From an uncultured bacterium (lineage in GTDB: Bacteria; Cyanobacteriota; Vampirovibrionia; Gastranaerophilales; Gastranaerophilaceae), in the NCBI GenBank assembly GCA_949284415.1, contig CASDVM010000029.1:1-64000 (forward strand): a stretch of 64,000 nucleotides of DNA, read 5' to 3'. The position numbers were made by a program, and so were the translations under genes. Under the pieces are notes generated by a model. It did no database searches. It saw nothing but the letters and a program-made list of their open reading frames with translations, and was not told the origin of the DNA. Positions 7,969-15,852 of the stretch are shown piece by piece. Position 1 is the first letter of the stretch; every line of letters begins with the position of its first letter.

Positions 7969-10402
7969 TTTAGAAATAAATATAAACGCTCTGTTTTGTA
8001 AAACTGTTATAAATTTAATTTATTTATTGCTAGATACATTGTTAATTTCTAGTATTTTGACCATAACTTATTATTTCCAATGGATTAAAATTAGCTTTCT
8101 GTCTATTTCAATAATCATTATTCCTGTAATTATTTTCACTGAAATATTTCGTCAAAATACTGCTTTTAATAGAATTGTCATAAGTAATGTTTACAATTTT
8201 ATTTATTATTTGTTTCAAGAACCATTTAGAATAACGAAACTAGTTAATAAAATACTAGATATTGCTACCGCCAGTTTATTTGTGTATTACTTTTTTATTT
8301 TATTACTTAATTTAGAGTCTTTAAGCACTCAAAATCATCCAATATTTCAAGCTATAGGAATTGTAATTACAGTATCATCCATAGTATTAACTGTTTTATT
8401 CTCTACATTACAACAATTTGAAAATAAATACTCTGATTTTAAATCAATACTACAACAATGGAAAACAACCAATATTTTTCTTTTTATATTGTTAGCAATA
8501 TATACAACTACATCATTTATTTTTTATTTTATTGGTTCAAATAAATATTTTGACATATTAATTCTTATTTCTTCAATCTACCTTGTTATAAAATTAATAC
8601 TTATAGCTATTAATATATCTTTTATGATGAATTTTGGAATCCTTTTGAAGATATACGAAAGGAATACTATAAAATTTATAAAAAGTTGGAATATAAGTAA
8701 TGATAAAAATCTTGTAAATGAAATAACACAAAAAGGTGTAAAATATTTTATTAAATATAAAGTTTGGGGAATAAATAAAAAGAAACATTATACAATTTCA
8801 GAACAAACAATATCAGAATTACAAGCACAGGTTGAACCTATTTTTAGGCTGGCTGAAAATTTTCTAAGAGAGAATAATTTAAACGATTTTTTAATCTGTA
8901 ATAAAGTAATTTATAATGTAGTTACAATATACGCCAAATTATACAATGATAGCTTGGAAACAAAATTCTATCAATTTCTAGCATATAAAATTAAAGATTT
9001 ATATAGATTGGCTGTAAATTTAAAATATCAATCATTTCCAGAACATTTAGTTGAATTGAATGAGCAATTAGGTTTATTTTCAATTAGAGAAAAGAAAGAC
9101 CAAACTGATTTTAAGACAATACAGACGTTATCTTTTTATGCATTTAAGGATAATGCAAAAGAGTTTATTATAATGGCAATAAATTTAGAAAATACACCTG
9201 CATCAACTCTTGCTATAATTTCTTTTAGAAAGTTTATTAACAAACTTATTTTTAATCAATCCATAGATGAAGTTAGTGGATTAATTGATGATTTAAATAC
9301 TATATCTTTTGAAATTTGGACATTAAATAATACTAAAAAAGTAACTAATAATGCCTGGTGTGTAACTCTTATTAGTTATATTATTACTGATATTATAAAT
9401 ATTTTTTATTATGTAGCAATGTATAACTTGCAAGAATATATGTCAATAGACACGACTTATCTTGAAAATAAAATCAAACAAGCATTTGAAGATTCTTTTA
9501 AATTATTAACAACGTACAAAACATATCCTAGTGATTTTTCGATATTTTTTAATAATTTGGGAAGAGATTTAAATTTGAAATCGGTAACCGAAATATTAAA
9601 AAATTCTCCATATATAATGACACCTTACAAAAATTCTGTGTACAATGGTTCTTCATTAATAACTCATTATGTAAATGCCTTAGACCAAGTTTATAATGCT
9701 ATATTGGTGTATGATTTTGATACAAATGTTGATTTTGATGGAGGCTTGACTTGTTTATCTAATTTTCTTGATTCATTTGAAAAATCTACAAAAATATTGT
9801 TTGATAGTGACAATAGTATCTGTGTAAATAGAATATTAGAATCCATAACAAATATTCAGGAGTATGTCTTCTTATTTATTGAGAGAGTAAATGCAACTAA
9901 TTATAAAAGAAAACAAATGTTAGAAATATCAAGCTTATTATTAAAAAACTTATATTCTACGTTCTTAAATATCTTAAAAAATTATACAATTTCAGAAAAG
10001 CACCAAAGTTACTATATAGAAGATTTTGTTAAATTTGTTTTCTATTCTGTAAAAATGTATGCAACCACAAATGATAAAAACAAAAAACTAATTGAAGATT
10101 TAATCCAAAAATTATTCATTGATTTTGAACAACAAGATGTTTCCAAACAAAAAGACTTATACGACGGAATAAATTTAATAGCATTGCTTCTTTGTAAAAC
10201 AGATAGAAATTCTAAAATTTTTAATATTCTTTGTCAATTTTCAATAAAATATAAACCTGAAAAACAACAACGAAATAATAGTATATATATTGATTCTCTT
10301 AAAGAAAATAATATCCCTTCGTTTGCTAGATACTGGATTAACTATAATGATATAAAAGAATATCATAATATTTTATTGGAATTTGAAAATAAGGAATCCT
10401 AA
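7958..10402 (+). CDS. Large membrane protein with long cytoplasmic domain
   Basis: An 814-residue protein with about six membrane helices in the first 240 residues, then about 570 residues of soluble, helix-rich sequence rich in Asn, Lys and Ile. The segment VSSIVLTVLFSTLQQFENKYSD faintly recalls DUF2254-like membrane proteins, but I would not assign it. No nucleotide-binding or nuclease motif is obvious. It is coupled by overlap to the small membrane protein upstream. It sits in the variable half of the island next to hipBA, where cargo such as defence or stress genes is usually found. Its stop overlaps that of the convergent 39-codon gene. Confidence 0.8.
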   Translation: MKNNLEININALFCKTVINLIYLLLDTLLISSILTITYYFQWIKISFLSISIIIIPVIIFTEIFRQNTAFNRIVISNVYNFIYYLFQEPFRITKLVNKILDIATASLFVYYFFILLLNLESLSTQNHPIFQAIGIVITVSSIVLTVLFSTLQQFENKYSDFKSILQQWKTTNIFLFILLAIYTTTSFIFYFIGSNKYFDILILISSIYLVIKLILIAINISFMMNFGILLKIYERNTIKFIKSWNISNDKNLVNEITQKGVKYFIKYKVWGINKKKHYTISEQTISELQAQVEPIFRLAENFLRENNLNDFLICNKVIYNVVTIYAKLYNDSLETKFYQFLAYKIKDLYRLAVNLKYQSFPEHLVELNEQLGLFSIREKKDQTDFKTIQTLSFYAFKDNAKEFIIMAINLENTPASTLAIISFRKFINKLIFNQSIDEVSGLIDDLNTISFEIWTLNNTKKVTNNAWCVTLISYIITDIINIFYYVAMYNLQEYMSIDTTYLENKIKQAFEDSFKLLTTYKTYPSDFSIFFNNLGRDLNLKSVTEILKNSPYIMTPYKNSVYNGSSLITHYVNALDQVYNAILVYDFDTNVDFDGGLTCLSNFLDSFEKSTKILFDSDNSICVNRILESITNIQEYVFLFIERVNATNYKRKQMLEISSLLLKNLYSTFLNILKNYTISEKHQSYYIEDFVKFVFYSVKMYATTNDKNKKLIEDLIQKLFIDFEQQDVSKQKDLYDGINLIALLLCKTDRNSKIFNILCQFSIKYKPEKQQRNNSIYIDSLKENNIPSFARYWINYNDIKEYHNILLEFENKES

Positions 10403-10518
10403 CTATTTTTAGCCTTCAATCCTGCATAGAACTCATCCATTTTATTCGCTACCTGTGGTTGTTTAAAGTTTTCAAGGATATCACCAATAGTATATTTTAC
10501 GTATGCAGTATCAGGCAT
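10399..10518 (-). CDS. 39-residue protein downstream of hipA
   Basis: This is a short open frame starting at the ATG at 10518, preceded by GTGAGGT at good ribosome-site distance, and ending in TAG at 10399. The product is soluble and charged (MPDTAYVKYTIGDILENF...), with an amphipathic helix likely in the second half. It follows hipA by 56 bp in the same direction and could be a third gene of that operon. A palindromic ATGGTACCAT lies in the gap at about 10541. The function is unknown. Confidence 0.55.
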   Translation of the reverse strand: MPDTAYVKYTIGDILENFKQPQVANKMDEFYAGLKAKNS

Positions 10519-10574
10519 TTTACCTCACTTGATTTTGAATATATGGTACCATAAACATAGAGCAAGTATTTGTA

Positions 10575-11810
10575 CTACTTATTATGTTTAAAAGCACATT
10601 CCATTTTATTAATTTCGGACTTTGATAACCCTATATTTTGAGCAACCTGCCGCCATTGTGCAGTTTGCTTTTTCATATCTGTAATAATATTTTTAGCCGT
10701 CTCAGGCATGATATCAAAATATTCACCTACTTCTAAGGCTAAATCTAAACTTTGTGAGTTATCATATTCCGTTATATAGGTACTTAAAACATTTTTATTG
10801 TCATTGCTTGGATTAACATCATACAGTGGGGATAACCTCCATCCGCCTTCATTTACATATAAAAATCCATGGTTTCTAAGGTGGTCATCCGTGTTTGATA
10901 TTAGAATTGAAAATACAATTCTTTTCCACAATTCTGTTAAATCTTCACTAGGAGCAGCTCCGTATTGTCTTATTGCATCTGCAATTTCCATATAACTGTG
11001 AGTTTGGGTGTCGTTATCAACAGCATTAAGCATACTCATTGCAGATAAGAATGGGACTCGTTGTTCGCCTTTTCTGTCGAAACGTTTTAAAACAATGACA
11101 TCTTTAGTTCCCGCTTTATGTAAAGACCATTCCTGAACTTTTAAACCGCAGTTTTTAGCGAGCGTAAGTGCAACCGCTTCCCATAAGACGTTATTTGTAA
11201 AGTCATCCTTTTTAGGAAATTTCGCAATACATAAATTCCCTTTTTTATCAATAACACTGGCTTTAGGTCTGGCACCACCCAGAGACGAACCCGGGGCTAG
11301 TAACAGTTGCAAATCACTATTCTTTTCTTCTGAAGCTATAACTTTTTCTGTTGCAGCAAGCAATTTGGTTAGATTTACCAGTGGAGGAATGGATTTTAAA
11401 CTCCACGGATACAAAAATTCTTCACTTTCTTCTGTTTTGAATCGTAAAGCACCCTGCCTTGCATAATCATTTACATATAAAAGGTAGTCGATTTCATTTA
11501 GGGTTTTCGGACTTCTGTTTTCTTCTTTTGCAAGCTGGTTTTCGTATCTTCTCATAAGGATTCTGCCCCAGGTATCAGGTGCGGAGTCACCAAATGAGCC
11601 GAACAATGGTGTTTGTCTCGGGTTTACCTGTTTGCCGGAACCAAAGAATAGACCAGGTTCTAAAGAAAATGCTTTATTGTTATTTAACCATTCCTTCGAA
11701 TACTCGAAATCAGACGTTTCTTTGCCTTTGTTAAAATGCGACCAAAGAGTTCCAACAAAATGGTTTTCATTATTCAATTCGATGTAAACTAAAACTTTTT
11801 TATCAGACAT
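10575..11810 (-). CDS. hipA: HipA-family serine/threonine kinase toxin
   Basis: A 411-residue HipA-type kinase. In Escherichia coli, HipA phosphorylates glutamyl-tRNA synthetase, which halts translation and gives persistence; the target of this one is unknown. Visible motifs are the glycine-rich loop SSLGGARPK (175-183), the ATP lysine K197, the catalytic loop SNTDDHLRNHG with D309, and the metal-binding LYDVNP with D331. All catalytic residues are present, so it should be active. It starts 5 bp after hipB, the usual antitoxin-first order. As island cargo it may stabilise the element. Confidence 0.93.
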   Translation of the reverse strand: MSDKKVLVYIELNNENHFVGTLWSHFNKGKETSDFEYSKEWLNNNKAFSLEPGLFFGSGKQVNPRQTPLFGSFGDSAPDTWGRILMRRYENQLAKEENRSPKTLNEIDYLLYVNDYARQGALRFKTEESEEFLYPWSLKSIPPLVNLTKLLAATEKVIASEEKNSDLQLLLAPGSSLGGARPKASVIDKKGNLCIAKFPKKDDFTNNVLWEAVALTLAKNCGLKVQEWSLHKAGTKDVIVLKRFDRKGEQRVPFLSAMSMLNAVDNDTQTHSYMEIADAIRQYGAAPSEDLTELWKRIVFSILISNTDDHLRNHGFLYVNEGGWRLSPLYDVNPSNDNKNVLSTYITEYDNSQSLDLALEVGEYFDIMPETAKNIITDMKKQTAQWRQVAQNIGLSKSEINKMECAFKHNK

Positions 11811-11815
11811 AAATT

Positions 11816-12136
11816 TTATCCTTCGTCCTTTTTGTAACGGACTCGTTGTGGAAGATTATCTTTATCATATATCTTGCCTACCGTATCACTATCAGGGTCT
11901 GCAAAGTTGTAGAGGTTATCTATCAAACCAAGTACAAACATAACTTTGGCATAAATTCCCATAGAAACACCTGAATCGCCTTTTTCCACTTTAGTTAAGG
12001 TAATATGTGTAATTCCTGCACGTTCCTCTACCAGTGCCATTGTAAGCCGTCTTTTTATACGGGCTTCTTTTAAATCGGCACCAAGCTTTTTTAATGCTTT
12101 ATTAACAGGTATTGGTATTACGGATGTTTTTTTCAT
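11816..12136 (-). CDS. hipB: HipB-like XRE-family antitoxin
   Basis: A 106-residue DNA-binding protein. Residues about 17-75 form an XRE helix-turn-helix (ARIKRRLTMALVEERAGITHITLTKVEKG), followed by a short C-terminal tail for binding HipA. HipB neutralises HipA and represses the operon. It is immediately upstream of hipA. An AT-rich 20-bp perfect palindrome at 12175-12194 lies 38 bp ahead of the start and is the best candidate for its operator. It is confidently an antitoxin by context. Confidence 0.9.
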   Translation of the reverse strand: MKKTSVIPIPVNKALKKLGADLKEARIKRRLTMALVEERAGITHITLTKVEKGDSGVSMGIYAKVMFVLGLIDNLYNFADPDSDTVGKIYDKDNLPQRVRYKKDEG

Positions 12137-12174
12137 AAGGTTAAAATATATTATCGTGTATGTTATACTACTTT

Positions 12175-12194
12175 AAATATATTATAATATATTT
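12175..12194. promoter_or_regulatory. Candidate hipBA operator
   Basis: A 20-bp perfect palindrome, AAATATATTATAATATATTT, lies upstream of hipB and embeds TATAAT-like sequence. Autorepression of hipBA by HipB binding palindromes over the promoter is established in E. coli. Assignment here rests on position and symmetry only, and AT-rich palindromes also arise by chance. Confidence 0.45.
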
Positions 12195-12214
12195 TATTTA
12201 AAATTTCAAGAGGT

Positions 12215-12245
12215 AAAGCTCATAGATTTATATCTATGAGCTTTT
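12215..12245. terminator. Terminator between parB-like gene and hipBA
   Basis: A 13-bp perfect stem (AAAGCTCATAGAT / ATCTATGAGCTTT) with a TTAT loop stands 7 bp past the stop of the ParB-like gene. It would separate that transcript from the hipBA promoter. Confidence 0.8.
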
Positions 12246-12251
12246 AATAAG

Positions 12252-13076
12252 TTAATAATTACCTGATAGATTTTTCATATCTATTACCATTTGATTGTAC
12301 GAATTTTTATCCATGTCGTAATCTTCCGGCAGTTGGAACCATTTATTATTTACAACGACCCTTCTTAAACGAAAATCCACTTTGTATTTTATATTAAGAG
12401 GTCTTAACTCTTTTTTGGTAGCTTCCTTTGAGGTAAGATAGGATTCTATTGCTTTTAATTGTTCTTGCGATTCTTTTTTAGCAATATTTTGCAAAATAAT
12501 AAAATTGTTTTCTATTGCAGTGCCTTTAATTTTCTCAACACTTTCACTTGTAAGATGTTCTGCTATTTGCAAATGTGCCTGTACCCATCGTTGCGACTTC
12601 TTTGTTTTTTCTGACATATCTTTTGTAAAACTTTTAATGGAGTATACCGAAGCGAAATTATTTCGTTTAATACTTTCAGCTTTACTATCAGGATATATTT
12701 CTTCATATATCACTTTTCTTTTTTGCAGTTGTTGTGCGGTTTCCAGTGTTGTTAAATTATTTCTAATGAGATTTTCATCAATTTCAACTAATTCTTTATT
12801 GATATTTTTGTCGATTACTCTTGCTGGGATTTCTGATTTTCCTAAGTCTTTATACGCTAAAAGTCGGTGATAACCTGCTACAAGATTATTATCTGCATCA
12901 ATAATAATTGGGTGTATTAAGTCTCCTAGTGCTTCAATACTGTCTTTTATTGGTTTTATATCACCGGCTGAGCGTAGACGTTTGGATTCATCGACTATAA
13001 TATCATTAACATTTATCATTTGAGTTTGTGTATTCTCTTTGTTTTCAATAACACTTGGTAATTTTTTTGTTGTCAT
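12252..13076 (-). CDS. ParB/Spo0J-like DNA-binding protein
   Basis: A 274-residue protein with the ParB N-terminal fold: NVNDIIVDESKRLR at the start, DADNNLVAGYHRLLAYKDLG (box-I-like, GxHR in place of GERR) near 60-80, then ENLIRNNLTTLETAQQL (box-II-like). A central helical DNA-binding region of the KorB kind follows (SQRWVQAHLQIAEHL). ParB proteins bind centromere-like sites with CTP and partner ParA, but no ParA is in the island. It could therefore act as a transcriptional regulator, or be what is left of plasmid partition. An AGGAGAAAT ribosome site precedes the ATG. Confidence 0.8.
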   Translation of the reverse strand: MTTKKLPSVIENKENTQTQMINVNDIIVDESKRLRSAGDIKPIKDSIEALGDLIHPIIIDADNNLVAGYHRLLAYKDLGKSEIPARVIDKNINKELVEIDENLIRNNLTTLETAQQLQKRKVIYEEIYPDSKAESIKRNNFASVYSIKSFTKDMSEKTKKSQRWVQAHLQIAEHLTSESVEKIKGTAIENNFIILQNIAKKESQEQLKAIESYLTSKEATKKELRPLNIKYKVDFRLRRVVVNNKWFQLPEDYDMDKNSYNQMVIDMKNLSGNY

Positions 13077-13264
13077 TTTTATTTCTCCTTTTGTTGTTTT
13101 ATTCTTATATATGTTTTTGGTAGAATCTGAATATTAACAATTCAAAATTAAGACATAGAAACTGTGTCCATTCTGTGTCCACTTTATATGCTAATTCAAT
13201 ACAAAAGGATATAATTCAAGGGGGGCTAGGATGCAGTATTTTCGCCCAATTTATCAAATTCGTT

Positions 13265-13293
13265 GGGTTCGAATCCCACCTCCTCCTCCATTT
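13265..13293 (+). repeat. Third att copy, inverted, next to int
   Basis: 29 bp match the 3' end of tRNA-Ser including the encoded CCA and three following T residues, but in the opposite orientation to the copies at 6619 and 18628. The match starts inside the T stem. The upstream sequence does not complete a tRNA, so this is an att-type fragment, not a gene. It lies 64 bp beyond the int stop. Confidence 0.85.
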
Positions 13294-13294
13294 A

Positions 13295-13326
13295 AAAAGC
13301 CCGAGCCATAAAGGTTTCGGGCTTTT
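13295..13326. terminator. Bidirectional terminator after int
   Basis: The stem AAAAGCCCGA / TTCGGGCTTTT with a short loop and T runs on both sides lies between the int stop and the inverted att copy. Confidence 0.85.
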
Positions 13327-13356
13327 AATATTATCTACCTGTGCATTGTGTGAACA

Positions 13357-14397
13357 CTACCCATTTTGAACATTATTCTGATTGAATGAATTAAGTACAT
13401 TCATAGCAGATAAAATTTGTTCATCGGCTGTATATACGTAGCGCATTGTCGTTGATATATCGGAATGGTCAAGAACTTCTTTAATTACGGGAATAGGAAC
13501 ATTATTTAATGCTAAACGAGTACCCACCGTGTGCTTTAAGTCATGAAAACGGAAATTTTCAATACCAGCCTTTTTCTTTACGGTACGCCATGCGCGTTTA
13601 ATTTCCTTACATTTCTTGCCTGTATAGTAGTTTATAAACACATAACCCCTACGCTTTTCCGGCGGTGTTGCTGAAAAATAATTGTATAATGTATCATTAA
13701 TCGGCTTCAATATGTGCTTATTTGACTTATTTTCGGTAACTTCTATTACGCGCCCTTCCAAGTCGATTTGTTCCCATGTTAAGTCAAGGATATTTTGACG
13801 ACGTAGGGCTGTATTTAGTGCAACAATAACAATGCCCTTAAGGTACTCATATTGTGGTAATGAAAGAACTTCCATGAGTTTCTTTTCCTCTTGTGGAGAT
13901 AAAGAACGCACCACATAATTTTTTGCTGAAAATTTAATGTCCTTTTTAACAGGATTTTTTTGTACCCAGTCATTTGCTATAGCCATATTATATGCTCGGC
14001 TGATAATTTCTAGGTATCGATTGATTGTTACCTTGCTTAACCCTTCTTTAAGAAAATGTGATTTTAGCTTTTCAATGTCGTCAGGCTTAAGGTCTTTAGC
14101 GTAGCGGATTTTAAAGTATTCTTTTAAAATCCGCACCCTACTCTTATCCTGCTTATAGCTTTTCTTATTGTTTTCAGAGTATTTAAGGAAGTTATCAAGC
14201 ACTTTATTTAGTGTTACCCCTTTGTCATCACGTGGCATCATACCGTTTTGTTGTTGCTTAAGTTTGTATCTGTAACCGTCTTCAATGTCTTCAGCCTCTT
14301 TTTTATTTTTAGCCCCGTGGCAAAGTAGGTGTTTCCGTTCGCCATTTATTTGGAAAGAGCAGTACCATTTACCATTTTTCCCTTGATAAACGCTCAT
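13357..14397 (-). CDS. int: Tyrosine site-specific integrase
   Basis: A 346-residue phage-type integrase: an N-terminal arm-binding domain (1-60), a SAM-like core-binding domain (about 62-155) and a catalytic domain (165-346). Catalytic positions are R199 (ALRR), a beta-hairpin lysine near 224, H285, H311 (LDHSD) and nucleophile Y320 (TMRYVY). The second catalytic arginine is replaced: the box reads HDLKHT, with K288 where nearly all relatives have R; the AAG codon was checked in the sequence. The broken paralogue at 17246 keeps R there. It starts 1 bp after xis and is followed by a terminator and the inverted att copy. It should insert and excise the element, unless K288 impairs it. Confidence 0.93.
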   Translation of the reverse strand: MSVYQGKNGKWYCSFQINGERKHLLCHGAKNKKEAEDIEDGYRYKLKQQQNGMMPRDDKGVTLNKVLDNFLKYSENNKKSYKQDKSRVRILKEYFKIRYAKDLKPDDIEKLKSHFLKEGLSKVTINRYLEIISRAYNMAIANDWVQKNPVKKDIKFSAKNYVVRSLSPQEEKKLMEVLSLPQYEYLKGIVIVALNTALRRQNILDLTWEQIDLEGRVIEVTENKSNKHILKPINDTLYNYFSATPPEKRRGYVFINYYTGKKCKEIKRAWRTVKKKAGIENFRFHDLKHTVGTRLALNNVPIPVIKEVLDHSDISTTMRYVYTADEQILSAMNVLNSFNQNNVQNG

Positions 14398-14398
14398 A

Positions 14399-14572
14399 TT
14401 ATGCCCCCATGAATGCTTGTGTCTCTTTTACACGGACAAAAACTGTGTTTCCGATAACCTTGAAACACTTTTCAGGAATTTCTCCCCTTCTTTTCCAAGT
14501 CCTTACCGTGCTTTCTGGGGTGTTAATAGATTTGGCAAAATCCTTAAGTTTGATGAGTCCGAACATTTCCAT
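14399..14572 (-). CDS. Excisionase-like small DNA-binding protein
   Basis: A 57-codon frame opening at the ATG at 14572, preceded by AAAGGAG. The product has a MerR/AlpA-type winged helix: IKLKDFAKSINTPESTVRTW (helix-turn-helix) then KRRGEIPEKCFKVIGNTVFV, as in excisionases that bend DNA and steer the integrase to excision. It sits directly upstream of int with 1 bp between the genes, the classic xis-int order. Translation from an internal ATG at 14566 is also possible. The frame is short, but motif, ribosome site and context agree. Confidence 0.8.
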   Translation of the reverse strand: MEMFGLIKLKDFAKSINTPESTVRTWKRRGEIPEKCFKVIGNTVFVRVKETQAFMGA

Positions 14573-14621
14573 TTTTTATTCTCCTTTCTTCGTTTAATAG
14601 AATGTTGTACGATTTAATTAA

Positions 14622-14674
14622 ATATTATCACATAGAACTATTACTGTCAACTTAAATCGAATGACATTCGATTT
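14622..14674. promoter_or_regulatory. xis-int promoter and CI-like operator
   Basis: Leftward, TTGACA (14650-14645) and TGTGATAAT near 14632-14624 form a promoter for xis-int. Abutting it at 14654-14674 is a 21-bp perfect dyad with arms AAATCGAATG / CATTCGATTT. A half-site ACGATTTAATTAA recurs at about 14609. The dyad lies between the divergent xis-int and repressor genes. It is the likely operator by which the repressor silences excision. Confidence 0.65.
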
Positions 14675-14701
14675 AATTAAGTATTTAGAAATTTTTATTA
14701 A

Positions 14702-14729
14702 TTGCTTATTAGAGTTTCTTTGGTATAAT
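14702..14729 (+). promoter_or_regulatory. Promoter of CI-like repressor (possibly leaderless mRNA)
   Basis: TTGCTT (14702-14707) and a consensus TATAAT (14724-14729) are 16 bp apart. Transcription should start at about 14736, which is the first base of the repressor's ATG, and no ribosome site is present upstream. This implies a leaderless message, as for lambda cI transcribed from PRM. Confidence 0.6.
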
Positions 14730-14735
14730 AGCGTC

Positions 14736-15275
14736 ATGGAAGAAAAGGAATTAAAAAAATTAAAGGAGCAGGCTAATAAAGGTCTCTTTGAGGTCGGTGA
14801 CGCAGTTAAACAAATGCGCACTAAAAAAGGCTGGTCAATGTCTGAACTTGCGAAGCAGGCGCATGTTAGTCCCAGTGTAGTTTCTGAACTTGAAAACCAT
14901 GGGGGAATTATGCCAAACGTGTTTACGTTGTTATCACTAGCAAAAGCGTTAGAATTGCCAGAGAATGCCCTGCTGGAAATTATTGCAAATAAAACTTTTA
15001 ATACCATAAAAGATGACAACACAGATAAAATAAATCAAATTACACGATTGATGCTTGATTGTGGGCTTCCATCTTCTTGTGTTAAACGTGTGATAGACTA
15101 TATGAACCATTTTGTTTCGATGTCCAATATTTACGATAAAATGTACCTAATTAAGTTAATCCAAAACACTGAAGAAAGTAACGGAACAAAGATAGAAAAT
15201 ATTTGTTTGTCCAAAGACATGCTAGATTCAATAGGCGATAATATGCTTAAAATAAGGGAATTTCTCAATCAATAA
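14736..15275 (+). CDS. CI-like XRE repressor of the island
   Basis: A 179-residue protein with an N-terminal XRE helix-turn-helix (about 20-75: QMRTKKGWSMSELAKQAHVSPSVVSELENHGG) and a helical C-terminal part of unknown fold. No LexA-type protease domain is seen, so SOS cleavage is not expected. The frame stays open upstream, but the ATG at 14736 is preferred because the promoter TATAAT lies just in front of it. It is divergent from xis-int, with a perfect dyad between, so it probably maintains the integrated state. Confidence 0.82.
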   Translation: MEEKELKKLKEQANKGLFEVGDAVKQMRTKKGWSMSELAKQAHVSPSVVSELENHGGIMPNVFTLLSLAKALELPENALLEIIANKTFNTIKDDNTDKINQITRLMLDCGLPSSCVKRVIDYMNHFVSMSNIYDKMYLIKLIQNTEESNGTKIENICLSKDMLDSIGDNMLKIREFLNQ

Positions 15276-15349
15276 TCACCTAACTATTTATACATGCCTG
15301 TCCGTACGTTTTGTTTTTGAGTCTAAGAAACTTATAAATTAACTGACAC

Positions 15350-15370
15350 CTGAAAAATGCAGTTTTTCAG
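15350..15370 (+). terminator. Weak terminator after repressor gene
   Basis: CTGAAAAA / TTTTTCAG stem with a TGCAG loop, then AGATTTTT. It stands 75 bp after the repressor stop. The rest of 15276-15550 holds no recognisable gene. Confidence 0.5.
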
Positions 15371-15485
15371 AGATTTTTAAAAATTGCAATAAATACCAGA
15401 AACAACCGTCCTGACTGCAAAACAACCGAATTAGGATAAATGTTAAAAAGTGTTAATAATTATATCTAATAATTAGACGATTTAC

Positions 15486-15514
15486 TTGACAAATAAATAA
15501 AAGTATGTCATAAT
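15486..15514 (+). promoter_or_regulatory. Promoter of the 92-residue gene
   Basis: TTGACA (15486-15491) and CATAAT (15509-15514) are separated by an ideal 17 bp, followed by AAAAGGAG before the ATG at 15551. Confidence 0.7.
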
Positions 15515-15550
15515 AGTCATGTAAGGTACAGAACAAAAGGAGCAGACATT

Positions 15551-15829
15551 ATGACAACGAAAACAGAATTAAACTTAACACTTAAAAATTTGAAAGAACT
15601 TTATGCGAAAGAAGCAGAATTGAAACAAGCTATTAGTAATCAAGAAGCTGTTATCAAGGAATATTTAACAGACAACAATATTGAAAGTATAACCCTTGAT
15701 AACGGCACAGCAACATGGAAGGCTGTATTCAGTAAGGCTCTTGATATGAAGGCATTCCGTCAATCTTATGAGAATATTTATCAGTTATTTGCGGTGGAAA
15801 AGGTTACAAGACGTTTCAAGGTCGCCTAG
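15551..15829 (+). CDS. Unknown 92-residue island protein
   Basis: A small soluble protein with a helical, coiled-coil-like first half (LKNLKELYAKEAELKQAISNQEAVIKEYL) and a second half with a short beta motif (SITLDNGTATWK) and a basic end. The layout recalls small phage proteins, but no family was recognised. It has a strong promoter and ribosome site of its own and precedes the serine recombinase. A perfect palindrome overlaps its stop codon and may limit read-through into the recombinase. Confidence 0.75.
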   Translation: MTTKTELNLTLKNLKELYAKEAELKQAISNQEAVIKEYLTDNNIESITLDNGTATWKAVFSKALDMKAFRQSYENIYQLFAVEKVTRRFKVA

Positions 15830-15837
15830 GCGACCTT
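15818..15837 (+). terminator. Palindromic terminator overlapping a stop codon
   Basis: AAGGTCGCCTAGGCGACCTT is a 20-bp perfect palindrome followed by TT. The central TAG is the stop codon of the upstream gene. The next gene starts only 16 bp later, so it may attenuate rather than end transcription. Confidence 0.6.
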
Positions 15838-15852
15838 TTGGGAAGGGGCAAT

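Noticed and set aside
13175-13369. tRNA gene or 64-codon frame over the inverted att copy
   Set aside because: The T stem is already mismatched at its base, no 5' half exists, and the open frame crosses the att copy and a terminator.
14409-14617. Rightward frames upstream of the repressor
   Set aside because: They are antisense to the xis-like gene, which has the better ribosome site, motif and operon position.
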